Positions 44,199 to 53,158 of a stretch of DNA of 64,000 nucleotides are shown piece after piece. Origin of the DNA: Lachnospiraceae bacterium (GTDB taxonomy: Bacteria; Bacillota; Clostridia; Lachnospirales; Lachnospiraceae); the NCBI GenBank assembly GCA_017476665.1, contig JAFUZJ010000040.1, forward strand, positions 1 to 64,000. The letters run 5' to 3'. Under the pieces are notes generated by a model, which made no database searches, was not told the origin of the DNA, and was given only the letters and a program-made list of their open reading frames with translations. Every line of letters begins with the position of its first letter. Position 1 is the stretch's first letter. A program made the position numbers and the translations under genes.

Positions 44199-47100
44199 CT
44201 ATAAAATTTCAAACATATAGCAATCTGCATCTTCGTAAAATGGGATATCGTCATCATTATAATTTTTCAGTTTATCTGCAAAACCCAATTTTAGAAACAC
44301 TCCCAATTTCAAAATCTCTCCCTTTGTGATATTCCGCATAACCTGCTGGGTTGACGCAAACGCCTCGATCAGATTTCCTTCCTGATAAACATGCTCGTAA
44401 AAGCATATGGCAAAAAACAACGCAGCCCAGTCTTCCACCTCGGCAAATGTGCTGACACAGCATTGAGCACCTGCTAACCTAGCTCCCTCGCGAAGTCCAC
44501 CCAACGTCATATCCATCCCACTTGCGCATGCAGAAAACACTACCAACTTTACATTGCTCCAATCATATTTTGCCACATCATCCAAATATAAGACTCTCTC
44601 TTTTCCATCACTCCTGATACAGATTCCGGTTGGTTCCTCCTCCGATGCGTTGCTGGTATGTGTCGAAAAATGTAACACCACATTCCCGGAATCGTTCAAT
44701 ACATCATCTGAGATATCCTTATCGCACATCCCCCTCGCAGAAAACTTTTTCGCCAGATATCGTATTTCAGATTGTACCGTTGATAGCCGCTGTCTATATG
44801 TTTGAACAGATGACTGTATCTCTTCCTCAAATCTCGAATATCCTATAAAAAGCGACCTCGAAAGCTCAGATTTTGTAATTTGGGGGTTACACTTCATATC
44901 ATTCATACAGCTGATATACACGATCTGAAAGCAATCTGAGACTTCCGTCTCGTACGTCCCCCACAGTGCAAAGGGATAAGCCTCTGTCAACAGATTCATG
45001 CTGAAATAAATCGTTTTTACATCCTCTCTGCACTGTAATACTTTGCGCACATAATTCTCTCGCATGTTCCAATCCCTTTCCTCATAACCGTACCAAATCC
45101 TTAGGCTTAATTCTTTCTGTAGGTTATAAAAGACTTCTGTGTGCATTTTTCCGTTTGAATCTTTTATCGCCAGAAAACAAACCTGCGTGATCTTGTGCTC
45201 CATATCAATTTGCCCATCATCTGTTAGCGAGCCAAAATCCGTCAACGTATAGTCATACATTTCCAAGACAAGACTATATGTTTTCAGCGCCTCGTCCATT
45301 TCCCATGTCTTAATCAGCTTCAGCGTTTCTTCCAATCTGTCTGGCTCACGATATGCAACTTTATATAAGTATTTACATTTTGCAATGCAGGAACACAGGT
45401 ATTCTTTTTGATCTCTCAATCCATCCAACTGCATAACAGCCGATATAAACAATGCCATATATTGCTGTGCTTCTGTCAGGTACTGCTCATTTCTTTTCAT
45501 ATAATATCGCTGAAACATCTCTTGGATATTATTCTCCCATATTTCCTCTGCCAGCCTACAGAGCCTTTCATCATCATGGTCATATGCTGCCAGTCGAAAC
45601 TTGATAGAATAGGCAAATGCCCCGCTATTGCTTTTCTGTGCCCTGCAAGAGAAGTAATCATCCAAACTTCTCATATATCTATATGCAACGGTCTCGTCAT
45701 TCAGATAATGGTGTTTCAATATTTTTATCTGCAAATATTGTACATATCCCTCAGCTTCCGGATTTCTTTCAAAATATGTATCCAACTCATTCTCAAATTC
45801 AAAGGGAAAATACTCTTTGTCCCTAAGCATTTTCTTTAGATAAAAATTACATTGAAAGATCATTTCATTTGTCTTATTATACAACTTCTCTTGATTTTTT
45901 ACCACTTGCTTCAACTGAAATATTTGAAAACTATCCACCTTATCACCTGTAGGATATATTCCCATGGCATTATTTTTAACCAATGAAAACGAGCGCGGAT
46001 ATACCTCCGGGTGTGCCGCTACTTTTCCGAGAATTTCATCAAACTCTTCCTGTACATCATAGCCTAGTCTAGCTTCTACAAGTAGACCATTCGCTTTGCA
46101 CAGCACACCAAAGTCACTATCTTCATCATAATAATTACCACATATCTCCATTCCTGTCCTACAGTTTTCTATCGCAAGATTTTCTTCCCCTATTTCCACA
46201 TAATACAGTGCGCATAGCATATAAAACGAAATCCTGTCCTCCGCGCTTTCCGCATCTTGACCCACTATCTGCACAAGCTCTTTTCCTACGTTGATACATA
46301 CTGATATTTCGTCCTTCAATCCCAGTTTGTAGGAAATCTCCATGATTTGAACCAGACAATGCAGCTTCCCCTCCGGAACCGTTATGGCGTAAAATGCTTT
46401 TGTCAGACCGGGAATTGCATCTCTGCCTCTTCCCAAATTCCTGAACATAAGCGCATGTATCAGTTCAATAGAGAGTTTTAGCGCTTCCTGGGTCTCTGCT
46501 GAAGCCTGTTTCAACATGTTTTCACAATCATATACATCCTTTCGGAACCGTTCAAAGGATATCTTTTTGGCATCCCAAAGCATACTCCTAAGCGAAAGGG
46601 AGGTTGTATAATATATTGCTTCATCTATTAAATTCTCCTGAAATGACTCGTGATATCTCTCAAATTCTTCTATGGCAAAATCCGGCACCACCGGAATAAA
46701 ATATAAATATATGAATGCACACCAGTTTCTGCAAAACCAAAAACCATTCCGCCCCCATATCTCTAAATAATAGTGTCTTAACTGCTGCACATAATGGGGC
46801 GCATCTAATCCCATCGCATGTACAGCAGAAGCGATATTTACATGCATACCAACGAGCTGATCTGGGTATTCCCTTCCCGAGTTAACAAAATGCAGATAAA
46901 TTTCGCTCAGCATCGCCTCCTCCAGCTCATTGATATAACCATTTTGCATTGCTTTTTGGTTTACATTTGCGTAGTCACACATACAATACTGAAGCTCTGT
47001 ATCCGCCAACAATATCATTTCTCTGTTCGCTGTTTCTAATAATCTCCCCAGATCGTCTGCATATCGTTCAACAAATACAGCACCTTTGTCATATACGATG

Positions 47101-47204
47101 TCCAGTTTTTGCTCTTGCATCTCAAGAAATTCGCACAGAACCACCCCAGCTAAAAAGCCATCTTCCAGCCACTGTTCTTTTACCCTGTCCGTGTTAAATT
47201 CCAT
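44199..47204 (-). CDS. CHAT-domain (caspase-like) protease
   Basis: 1001 residues. The long N-terminal part (about 1-800) is helical and TPR-like. The C-terminal CHAT domain has the catalytic His849 in VVLHFSTHTS and Cys893 in LVVFSACASGMD, 44 residues apart as is usual, followed by GLREGARLAGAQCCVSTFAE and the last helix-strand pair. CHAT proteases cut specific proteins after activation by a partner, for example Csx29 (TPR-CHAT) with type III-E CRISPR. No CRISPR array is present here. It is flanked by a 56-residue Cys-rich gene upstream and an unknown 203-residue gene downstream, in one operon. The protease assignment is secure. The trigger and target are unknown. Confidence 0.88.
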   Translation of the reverse strand: MEFNTDRVKEQWLEDGFLAGVVLCEFLEMQEQKLDIVYDKGAVFVERYADDLGRLLETANREMILLADTELQYCMCDYANVNQKAMQNGYINELEEAMLSEIYLHFVNSGREYPDQLVGMHVNIASAVHAMGLDAPHYVQQLRHYYLEIWGRNGFWFCRNWCAFIYLYFIPVVPDFAIEEFERYHESFQENLIDEAIYYTTSLSLRSMLWDAKKISFERFRKDVYDCENMLKQASAETQEALKLSIELIHALMFRNLGRGRDAIPGLTKAFYAITVPEGKLHCLVQIMEISYKLGLKDEISVCINVGKELVQIVGQDAESAEDRISFYMLCALYYVEIGEENLAIENCRTGMEICGNYYDEDSDFGVLCKANGLLVEARLGYDVQEEFDEILGKVAAHPEVYPRSFSLVKNNAMGIYPTGDKVDSFQIFQLKQVVKNQEKLYNKTNEMIFQCNFYLKKMLRDKEYFPFEFENELDTYFERNPEAEGYVQYLQIKILKHHYLNDETVAYRYMRSLDDYFSCRAQKSNSGAFAYSIKFRLAAYDHDDERLCRLAEEIWENNIQEMFQRYYMKRNEQYLTEAQQYMALFISAVMQLDGLRDQKEYLCSCIAKCKYLYKVAYREPDRLEETLKLIKTWEMDEALKTYSLVLEMYDYTLTDFGSLTDDGQIDMEHKITQVCFLAIKDSNGKMHTEVFYNLQKELSLRIWYGYEERDWNMRENYVRKVLQCREDVKTIYFSMNLLTEAYPFALWGTYETEVSDCFQIVYISCMNDMKCNPQITKSELSRSLFIGYSRFEEEIQSSVQTYRQRLSTVQSEIRYLAKKFSARGMCDKDISDDVLNDSGNVVLHFSTHTSNASEEEPTGICIRSDGKERVLYLDDVAKYDWSNVKLVVFSACASGMDMTLGGLREGARLAGAQCCVSTFAEVEDWAALFFAICFYEHVYQEGNLIEAFASTQQVMRNITKGEILKLGVFLKLGFADKLKNYNDDDIPFYEDADCYMFEIL

Positions 47205-47214
47205 ATATGTTCTC

Positions 47215-47385
47215 CTACTTCATCAGCATATCCATTAAATCGTCAAAATTCCGATCAAATGCCCATGAGTTAATCCTGTCTACAAAATGTTCACATACTT
47301 GCTCCTGGAGATTTGAATTTCTTACTTTCCTGATACAGTTATCATTCACACAGAAAATGCAACTGTTGCATTCCTTTTCTTCCAT
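47215..47385 (-). CDS. Small Cys-rich protein, first gene of the CHAT operon
   Basis: 56 residues, starting MEEKECNSCIFCVNDNCIRK and ending FDDLMDMLMK. AAAAGGAG lies 7 bases before the ATG and the stop is 10 bases before the CHAT start, so a real operon gene is likely. Four cysteines in the first 17 residues (CNSC, FC, NC) could bind a metal or a cluster. It could be a sensor or an inhibitor of the CHAT protease. That is inference. Confidence 0.7.
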   Translation of the reverse strand: MEEKECNSCIFCVNDNCIRKVRNSNLQEQVCEHFVDRINSWAFDRNFDDLMDMLMK

Positions 47386-47418
47386 ATAGGTACTCCTTTT
47401 CCATCCCTGTTGTTTAAT

Positions 47419-48647
47419 TAGTGTCTGCTCATTAAAACCCGATACAAATGCATAACTCTGACATCGCGTTTTTGAGTGGTTTTAATTTCCACTTGTACCT
47501 TAAAAAAAGTCCCAGTCCATAACAACGCTTCGCCAGACTGAATCCCCTCTCAACTTCGATCCGGTCTGTATTATCAGTGTAGGACTGCTTCTTTTCCTCA
47601 GAAGTCATCTACTTTGGTCTGCCCAATGCTGGACCGGACAACCGTATCCCTTTTTTCTTACAATACGCCCTGTTTTTCCGCGTCCTGTATATCCATCTGG
47701 TCAGCCAGAACTTTTTCGGGATACCTTCCTGTGCGGGCATGATATCTTTCAACTACATCGATGAGAACATCACATTCATTATAGGCATCAAATGACAGCT
47801 TTTCCAATCTTGCAAGCCCTTTCTCATCAATGCTCATGTCAAGCTTTGCACCAAATTCGACCGGGGACTTTGCTTTCCCCTGACGATTGGGCGGATATAC
47901 GGCTGGCTGATGCTCACGATCCTGTCCTTTTATCGTCAATGAGACCTTCCAGATTCTCGCGGGCTTCATTCAGGAGATTGATGTCCTGTGGATAAGCTAT
48001 CTCCTGCGGTGCGCATGTCGAGTCCAGAATCAGGGTGCCTTTGTTTTCGGCAGGTGTATCATCACCTTTCCCATTCCCGCCGGAACCTCCTGACGGCGGA
48101 TCATCATCCGGAGTGTTGTATGCGATGATCATTGCATTGATGTCTCCAAGAATGTCATCTGTAAGACGTTTCCGGAACTCCACCAAAAGCGATGGAACGA
48201 AAGGTTCTTCGTCTTGCTATCCGGGAAGTCCGATGAAAAACTGGTAATACAGGTTCTCACGGATCTGCTCCACCAGTTCCCTGTCCGAATATTCATACTG
48301 CTTCTGGATGATAAGTGAACCAAGAGCTGTGCGCAGCGGCTTGGCCGGCATTCCTTTTTTACTAGGGAACAGCGCAGCGTACTTTTCCCCAATCTCATTC
48401 CATGGAATAGTAGCGACCTTTTTCACCCAACGGTTGTCCGGATTCATCTTCAAGCCGATGGACTGGTTAAAATCTGAAAGTTTGAACTGGTGGTTTCTAT
48501 CGAATTTATACATTTGCCATCTCCAAAGTGCAAGGTTTTTGAAAGAAAGTGCTGTTTTTCATGCACTTATATTATATCAGATAGTAGCTATAAAGTCAGT
48601 ATTTTCAAGGGTTTCTATCAATTTTTGTTTGCGTTAAGCAGACACTA
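47419..48647 (-). mobile_element. IS5/IS1182-type insertion element, decayed
   Basis: Ends are marked by an 11-base inverted repeat, TAGTGTCTGCT at 47419-47429 and AGCAGACACTA at 48637-48647. Length is about 1.23 kb. It sits about 33 bases upstream of the small Cys-rich gene and cuts the reading frame at 48648-48848. A clear target duplication was not found. Confidence 0.75.
47430..48513 (-). pseudogene. Transposase of the IS5/IS1182-type element, broken
   Basis: It begins MYKFDRNHQFKLSDFNQSIG at 48513, reaches YYQFFIGLPG and meets an in-frame TAG at 48217-48219. The same frame then continues QDEEPFVPSLLVEFRKRLTD to RENLEGLIDD. After a deletion and a frame change come GKAKSPVEFGAKLDMSIDEK, HARTGRYPEKVLADQ and, in another frame, GIRLSGPALGRPK, then NTDRIEVERGFSLAKRCYG. 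At least one stop, one large deletion and several frame changes make it inactive. Confidence 0.8.
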
Positions 48648-48848
48648 TTTTATGATTTCAATACCCTGGTTAAATCTTTCTGCTACTTCATCAAACAGAT
48701 CCCCACCTTCTTCTTTGATTGATTCCATCGTTGAAAGTTCGTCGCAGAACCACTTCACGCCATCCCTGCTCCTGAAAGACATGACCTGGTGAGCCTTGCG
48801 CTTAAATTTCCTAGCAAGGCGTTCCGCTGCATTTTTGTGGACACCACC
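48648..48848 (-). pseudogene. C-terminal remnant of an unknown gene cut by the IS
   Basis: After a TAG near 48849 the minus strand is open without a start codon: KRGGVHKNAAERLARKFKRK, then HQVMSFRSRDGVKWFCDELS and FDEVAERFNQGIEIIK. Its stop TAG is formed by the inverted repeat of the insertion element. Basic start and acidic end. Family not recognised. Confidence 0.5.
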
Positions 48849-48912
48849 CCGTTTCTATTCTTTCTATTATACAACTATGATTTTTATTGCAAGCATCATA
48901 CCGGCAAACAAG

Positions 48913-50190
48913 TTAATCACCTATAAGATATGGTTCTTTTAACAATTCTCCAACCGTATTTATCCCCCTCAAAGTGTTTGTATACATTCTGCTTTCGCAA
49001 CTATAATAATTCTCTCGCGCCACAATACTATCCATGGCACATTTGTAGTGCTGCATTGCGCTTTTCCCCATCTCACGATAAAGTTCATCTTCTTTATCTC
49101 GTGAGATTTCACATACCATTCTTTCACTGATATTTCCCATATAATACTGTACCTTGGCATAATCTACATGGTCTTGTGTTATCTCTTCTTCCGCCCGGCA
49201 CATGCATGCATACGCCAAAAGCAGGAAATCATTCCGATATTTTTTCAATTCTACCCTGTTAGCAGCTTCTACGTATAGTTGATAATAGGTTTTTCCATTA
49301 TAGAATGCCATATCATGTACATCCATTATTACCGGTTCCTCTACGGAATTCAGATTAATGGCACCATACTTTAAAAATTCCTCATCCCGGTATATAGCTT
49401 CGGCTGCCATATTGACCAGATTTCCAGTCTCCAACTCATAGTGTCCGATTTCCACAACATCCCGGGCTGCTCTTGCACTGTGATATAAGCAGCGCGGGGA
49501 ATGATTATTCTGATACAGAATGTCCCATTTCTGGAATAATGATAAGCTGTCATCCAGAGAGTTGGAATCTAATTCTTCTATACCTTGCCTAGTTTCTCTC
49601 ATGGTATGCAGCGTATCCTCATCTAATTCCACATTCGAATCCACAGTCAAATTTCCCATCCTGTAAAAGGGAATAGTCATTTTCTCGTAATATGAAATAG
49701 ACGATTCCGTTATTTCAGGAGTACCCTCGCCTAATATATGAAGCTTGATCAGCACCTCCTCCGGCACATCAGACAGGCGATGACTATCCTCGCCACCCTC
49801 AGCTTCATTCTGCTCCTCCCCTGACTGTACCACTTCATTTTCTTGACTTATTTTAAATAGTTCGGAAATCTCCTTCTGCGTTGCAATTTTGTTCTTTACA
49901 TATTTGTATTCTGTGTCTGCATATCTCCAGTCAAACACAAGGAAAAGTAGTCCACATAGCACAGAGACTGCAGATAGAACAGCTCCTATAGTCAAGTGTA
50001 TTTTTCTGATTTTGCCTTCTTTTGTCAAAATTGATTTTATCTTTTTGATTTTCTTTCTTAATTTTCGATTGCCTTTATTCTTTTTGTAATAAAAACCCGC
50101 CAGCATAAAAATCGCAATATAGGACACACAAAGAAAGCCTGCAAGCAGTGCTATTATCCCGAATATACTGTTTGCCATATCGTGTAGCAT
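48913..50190 (-). CDS. Two-helix membrane protein with helical domain
   Basis: 425 residues, start behind GAGGTG. Two membrane segments lie at about 8-32 (FGIIALLAGFLCVSYIAIFM) and 66-88 (LTIGAVLSAVSVLCGLLFLV), with a basic loop between them. A low-complexity acidic linker follows, then a long helical domain with a TPR-like look (YHSARAARDVVEIGHYELET, YAKVQYYMGNISERMVCEIS). No catalytic motif seen. Second gene of a two-gene operon with the protein at 50218-50922. A membrane sensor or effector is possible. Confidence 0.7.
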   Translation of the reverse strand: MLHDMANSIFGIIALLAGFLCVSYIAIFMLAGFYYKKNKGNRKLRKKIKKIKSILTKEGKIRKIHLTIGAVLSAVSVLCGLLFLVFDWRYADTEYKYVKNKIATQKEISELFKISQENEVVQSGEEQNEAEGGEDSHRLSDVPEEVLIKLHILGEGTPEITESSISYYEKMTIPFYRMGNLTVDSNVELDEDTLHTMRETRQGIEELDSNSLDDSLSLFQKWDILYQNNHSPRCLYHSARAARDVVEIGHYELETGNLVNMAAEAIYRDEEFLKYGAINLNSVEEPVIMDVHDMAFYNGKTYYQLYVEAANRVELKKYRNDFLLLAYACMCRAEEEITQDHVDYAKVQYYMGNISERMVCEISRDKEDELYREMGKSAMQHYKCAMDSIVARENYYSCESRMYTNTLRGINTVGELLKEPYLIGD

Positions 50191-50217
50191 TCTCGTGTGT
50201 CACCTCATCTCATTGCG

Positions 50218-50922
50218 CTAATACAGCGCGGAAATTTCATCTGCGATTGTATTTATAAATAATGCTATTTTCTCATCATCCCGGAAGTTCTCGGAATCTT
50301 CTTTTGTTATAATATATTCCACATCATATAATCGGTCTTTTACAGTTTTACTGTGTACATCATAATCGGAAACTATACCGCTTGTCTCTATAATACATAA
50401 TCTTTTTTCATAATTTCCATTCTTCGTCTCATAACTTACCCCGGCTACTGTACTGATGTATATATTGATTCTATCATCTAATTCCTGTCTGGAAATTCCA
50501 GATCCTGCATTCAACAAGGATTCTATCACTTCTTGTTCGATATACTTTTGTATTTCCTGTGTGTATCCTTTACGACAAATTTTTGCCTTGCATGTATTTT
50601 CTTGGTCAAAATGAATGATCTCATTTTCAAAATATCCGTTTACATAGATCAACAATATGATATAGTCATCAAACTGAACTACAACTTGTGGCCGCAGATG
50701 TAACATAATGCTTCTAAAATCCCGATCTACAGAAAAATTTAAAATTTCCCCATCAGGAATGCATTTTATCTGCGGTTCAGCAAACCATCCGCTATATATA
50801 TTCGAAAACACATTATATACAATATCACCACCTAAAAAATCTGCTATTTTAATGCCAAACAATATAATGATTCCAGCAATTCCAATTTTTTGAATTTTCG
50901 TCTTTTTCTTTTCATCTGCCAT
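50218..50922 (-). CDS. Single-pass membrane protein of unknown function
   Basis: 234 residues from the ATG at 50922, with GAGG at 7 bases. The frame to 51003 runs through a terminator-like hairpin and is not used. A membrane segment at about 13-27 (GIAGIIILFGIKIADF) is followed by a soluble domain of alternating strands and helices. The end is acidic. It pairs with the membrane protein downstream (27-base gap). Confidence 0.7.
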   Translation of the reverse strand: MADEKKKTKIQKIGIAGIIILFGIKIADFLGGDIVYNVFSNIYSGWFAEPQIKCIPDGEILNFSVDRDFRSIMLHLRPQVVVQFDDYIILLIYVNGYFENEIIHFDQENTCKAKICRKGYTQEIQKYIEQEVIESLLNAGSGISRQELDDRINIYISTVAGVSYETKNGNYEKRLCIIETSGIVSDYDVHSKTVKDRLYDVEYIITKEDSENFRDDEKIALFINTIADEISALY

Positions 50923-50939
50923 ACCGTTTCCTCGCACAA

Positions 50940-50990
50940 AAAAACCTATATGCAAAGCCAAGTAAACTGCAGCCTCACACATAGGTTTTT
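50940..50990 (-). terminator. Terminator-like hairpin
   Basis: Arms AAAAACCTAT/ATAGGTTTTT, 10 bases each, are separated by 31 bases. On the minus strand the second arm runs into a T7 tract. It separates the regulator gene from the membrane-protein pair. Confidence 0.5.
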
Positions 50991-51070
50991 CCTGATCACC
51001 CATTACAAATCCCTATCATCCTACCGCATCCTGTGCTTTGTCATTCCAATTTCCTCTCACGTGTTTCAAT

Positions 51071-51994
51071 CTAAACATCCTGGGTTCTCGTCATGATAGC
51101 ATCTACCAAAAGAACACTCAGTGTCTGTTCATCTGCCAATATCCTGTTAAAGTAAAGATACAGATCTCTTTTCTTCCGGCTTATGTCACTTTGCAGTATA
51201 TCGTTCACTTTCCGGGAAAAAGCACTGTACTCCTGCTCATTCCACATCATTTCTCCTGCAATTCGCTTCGCCGGAACAGTATCATTCTTTATGACAGCTG
51301 TTATAAATTCACTCACTGCTAACTTATCAAATTCACCTTGCCATACATTGAGCAACGGCCTAAAAATTCCAAACAAATCAAAAAATTGCTCAAATCGATA
51401 TTCCAGCGTTTCCCCTGTTGAAATCAGCTTGGTTAACGGTTCGAGCAGATTCTCATCATCACTGAGCAAAATTCTTTCTATATGATTCAAAAGAATTCTC
51501 ACATCTTTTTCTTTCTCCTCTTCCAAAACTACCCTGCTCTCTATCGTCGCAATCAGCACATCATCGATCACCAAATGCCATTTTTCATACTTGTTTTGAA
51601 TCCCCTCTAAACAATCCTTAACACCTCTCATGAGAAACGGTGCTTCTTGCCGTATAATAGTTGTCTCCGCTCCGTCTTTATGTCGAAATAAATAATCCTG
51701 GACATATGCCTCTGCCAGTTCGGATAAAAAATAATATCTTCGTTTTCCTTCACTTTCGCTGTCCAGCAACAAGCATCCGGATTCCCTTGCAAACTGCTCA
51801 AATTTCAAAAGAATATTTGACAGGGATGTTCTGGACGTATCTATTTCTTTTGCCAATTCACTATGTGAAAGACGACCTTTTTTATGTAATTGAAAAACGA
51901 TTGCCCATCTTTTCTTTGACAAAAAGGTCTCTATTACACGCCTTTGGGATTCTGTCAAAAGATCTTTATTGGACCTTATATCTGTTTGTATCAA
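51071..51994 (-). CDS. Winged-helix regulator-like protein
   Basis: About 307 residues. No ATG lies at the start. The GAGGTG site supports a TTG at 51994 or 51997. The N-terminal winged helix (about 20-85) has WAIVFQLHKKGRLSHSELAK, EIDTSRTSLSNILLKFE and the wing SEGKRRYYFLSELAEAYV, like MarR/ArsR folds. The rest is helical, with a long acidic middle. It may control its own promoter (four GTGAA-type repeats upstream) and the neighbouring defence-like genes. Confidence 0.72.
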   Translation of the reverse strand: MIQTDIRSNKDLLTESQRRVIETFLSKKRWAIVFQLHKKGRLSHSELAKEIDTSRTSLSNILLKFEQFARESGCLLLDSESEGKRRYYFLSELAEAYVQDYLFRHKDGAETTIIRQEAPFLMRGVKDCLEGIQNKYEKWHLVIDDVLIATIESRVVLEEEKEKDVRILLNHIERILLSDDENLLEPLTKLISTGETLEYRFEQFFDLFGIFRPLLNVWQGEFDKLAVSEFITAVIKNDTVPAKRIAGEMMWNEQEYSAFSRKVNDILQSDISRKKRDLYLYFNRILADEQTLSVLLVDAIMTRTQDV

Positions 51995-52040
51995 CAAAAT
52001 CACCTCTTATACTCTTTTGCAACAAACGTCGATCATGTTT

Positions 52041-52113
52041 ATAGTACACTTTTTAGTTCACCTTGTCAATAATATGTTCACTTAATTTTATATGGTTGAT
52101 TCACTTCCTTCAA
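52041..52113 (-). promoter_or_regulatory. Promoter with GTGAA-type repeats, regulator gene
   Basis: On the minus strand there is a -35 TTGACA (52064-52069), a 17-base spacer and a -10 TACTAT (52041-52046). Four direct repeats AAGTGAA, AAGTGAA, AGGTGAA and AAGTGTA lie upstream of, around and between these boxes at intervals of 23, 20 and 12 bases. They are possible operator sites of the winged-helix protein. Confidence 0.6.
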
Positions 52114-52320
52114 AAGGGGCTATAAAAAAGAACGCTTTCAGGCATAAAACCTGGAGGCATTCTTTTTGTTTGCTATAATTATTCTGTGATGAATAATACC
52201 AGAGATTATTATAGTCCAAAGCAGGGAAGATTTCCACTATTTATCACAGCTATTCTTGATATTTGTGATCCGGTACTGGCGTTTGACAAGATCATGGAAG
52301 ATATCGGATTTTGCAGATCT
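52114..52320 (+). pseudogene. IS1182-type transposase N-terminal fragment
   Basis: The plus-strand frame from 52186 reads MMNNTRDYYSPKQGRFPLFI, then DPVLAFDKIMEDIG, the N-terminus of IS1182-family transposases, and then leaves the family near 52315. The rest of the element is gone. The hairpin at 52125-52167 lies in the element end. Confidence 0.7.
52125..52167. terminator. Bidirectional terminator hairpin
   Basis: AAAAGAACGCTTTCAGG pairs with CCTGGAGGCATTCTTTTT around a loop CATAAAA, with a few G-T pairs. T runs flank it on both strands. It would stop read-through from the TIR operon. Confidence 0.65.
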
Positions 52321-52327
52321 CTATTTA

Positions 52328-53146
52328 CTACTCCCATACAACACAATACTCAATACTTCCATAAGTATTTGGCTGCAAATAATATAAACGGCTCCAACCT
52401 TCAACTCCATTTGCAGTATAAATATATACCCACGGTTCCACTCGTTCATCTGCTTCTGCAAAAGCAAGTCTCCCCTGCCAAGTAACCTCATCATCATTTT
52501 TCAAGCTTTCGAGTCTATTTCCCTCAAGAGACGGGATATCTCTGACTAGCAATGAAGTTTTTACTCCCGTGACTATGAGTGTTAGTTTAATACCCTTGAC
52601 TGTTTCTAGCCCTAATTCATTCTCTTCTATTTCATCCTGTTCTTCATCAATTTCGGACATTGACATCCGCGACACAATAGTGTCTGACTTTTTGAGCCAA
52701 TTTACAAGCTGCTCCTCCGTATACATATAAAAAGAATTACCTATATTGACCAGCGGTACATTCATTTCTATATAAGATGGTATTACTATATATACCACAC
52801 ACACGATATATATTAGTATACATATGGGTGTATTAAGAGTTTCATAAGAATGCCATTTTTTATACCAACTTTCTAATGTATTGTCAATTGTCTTACCAAT
52901 CTGCTCATGATAATTATCTATTTTTGAGAACAAGCCACCGATTCGTTTATGCATTTTTTCCATAGGAAACTCAATTATGCAAAATACACATCTATAAAAT
53001 TTCTGCAGTAAAAATGGCAAGACCGAAAATATAAAAAATATTATTTTTCCAAACAACTTATATAACAATACTATCAGTAAGAATAGTAAAATAGCAGCTC
53101 TAATCCACATTGGCAATAAACAAAATTTGCTTAATATTGTATTCAT
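52328..53146 (-). CDS. Membrane protein with C-terminal SH3b domain, TIR operon
   Basis: 272 residues. Hydrophobic segments at about 15-30, 34-56 and 107-126 place the N-terminal half in the membrane. The C-terminal 196-260 stretch (KTSLLVRDIPSLEGNRL ... WVYIYTANGVEGWSRLYYL) fits a bacterial SH3 fold, a likely protein- or wall-binding module. Fourth gene of the TIR operon, 12 bases after the SPFH-like gene. Topology suggests an effector or anchor at the membrane. Confidence 0.75.
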   Translation of the reverse strand: MNTILSKFCLLPMWIRAAILLFLLIVLLYKLFGKIIFFIFSVLPFLLQKFYRCVFCIIEFPMEKMHKRIGGLFSKIDNYHEQIGKTIDNTLESWYKKWHSYETLNTPICILIYIVCVVYIVIPSYIEMNVPLVNIGNSFYMYTEEQLVNWLKKSDTIVSRMSMSEIDEEQDEIEENELGLETVKGIKLTLIVTGVKTSLLVRDIPSLEGNRLESLKNDDEVTWQGRLAFAEADERVEPWVYIYTANGVEGWSRLYYLQPNTYGSIEYCVVWE

Positions 53147-53158
53147 TTCTTTTATATC

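Noticed and set aside
43576-47385. CHAT protein as part of a type III-E-like CRISPR system
   Set aside because: No repeats, cas genes or gRAMP-like protein are in the window. Only the protease domain is shared.
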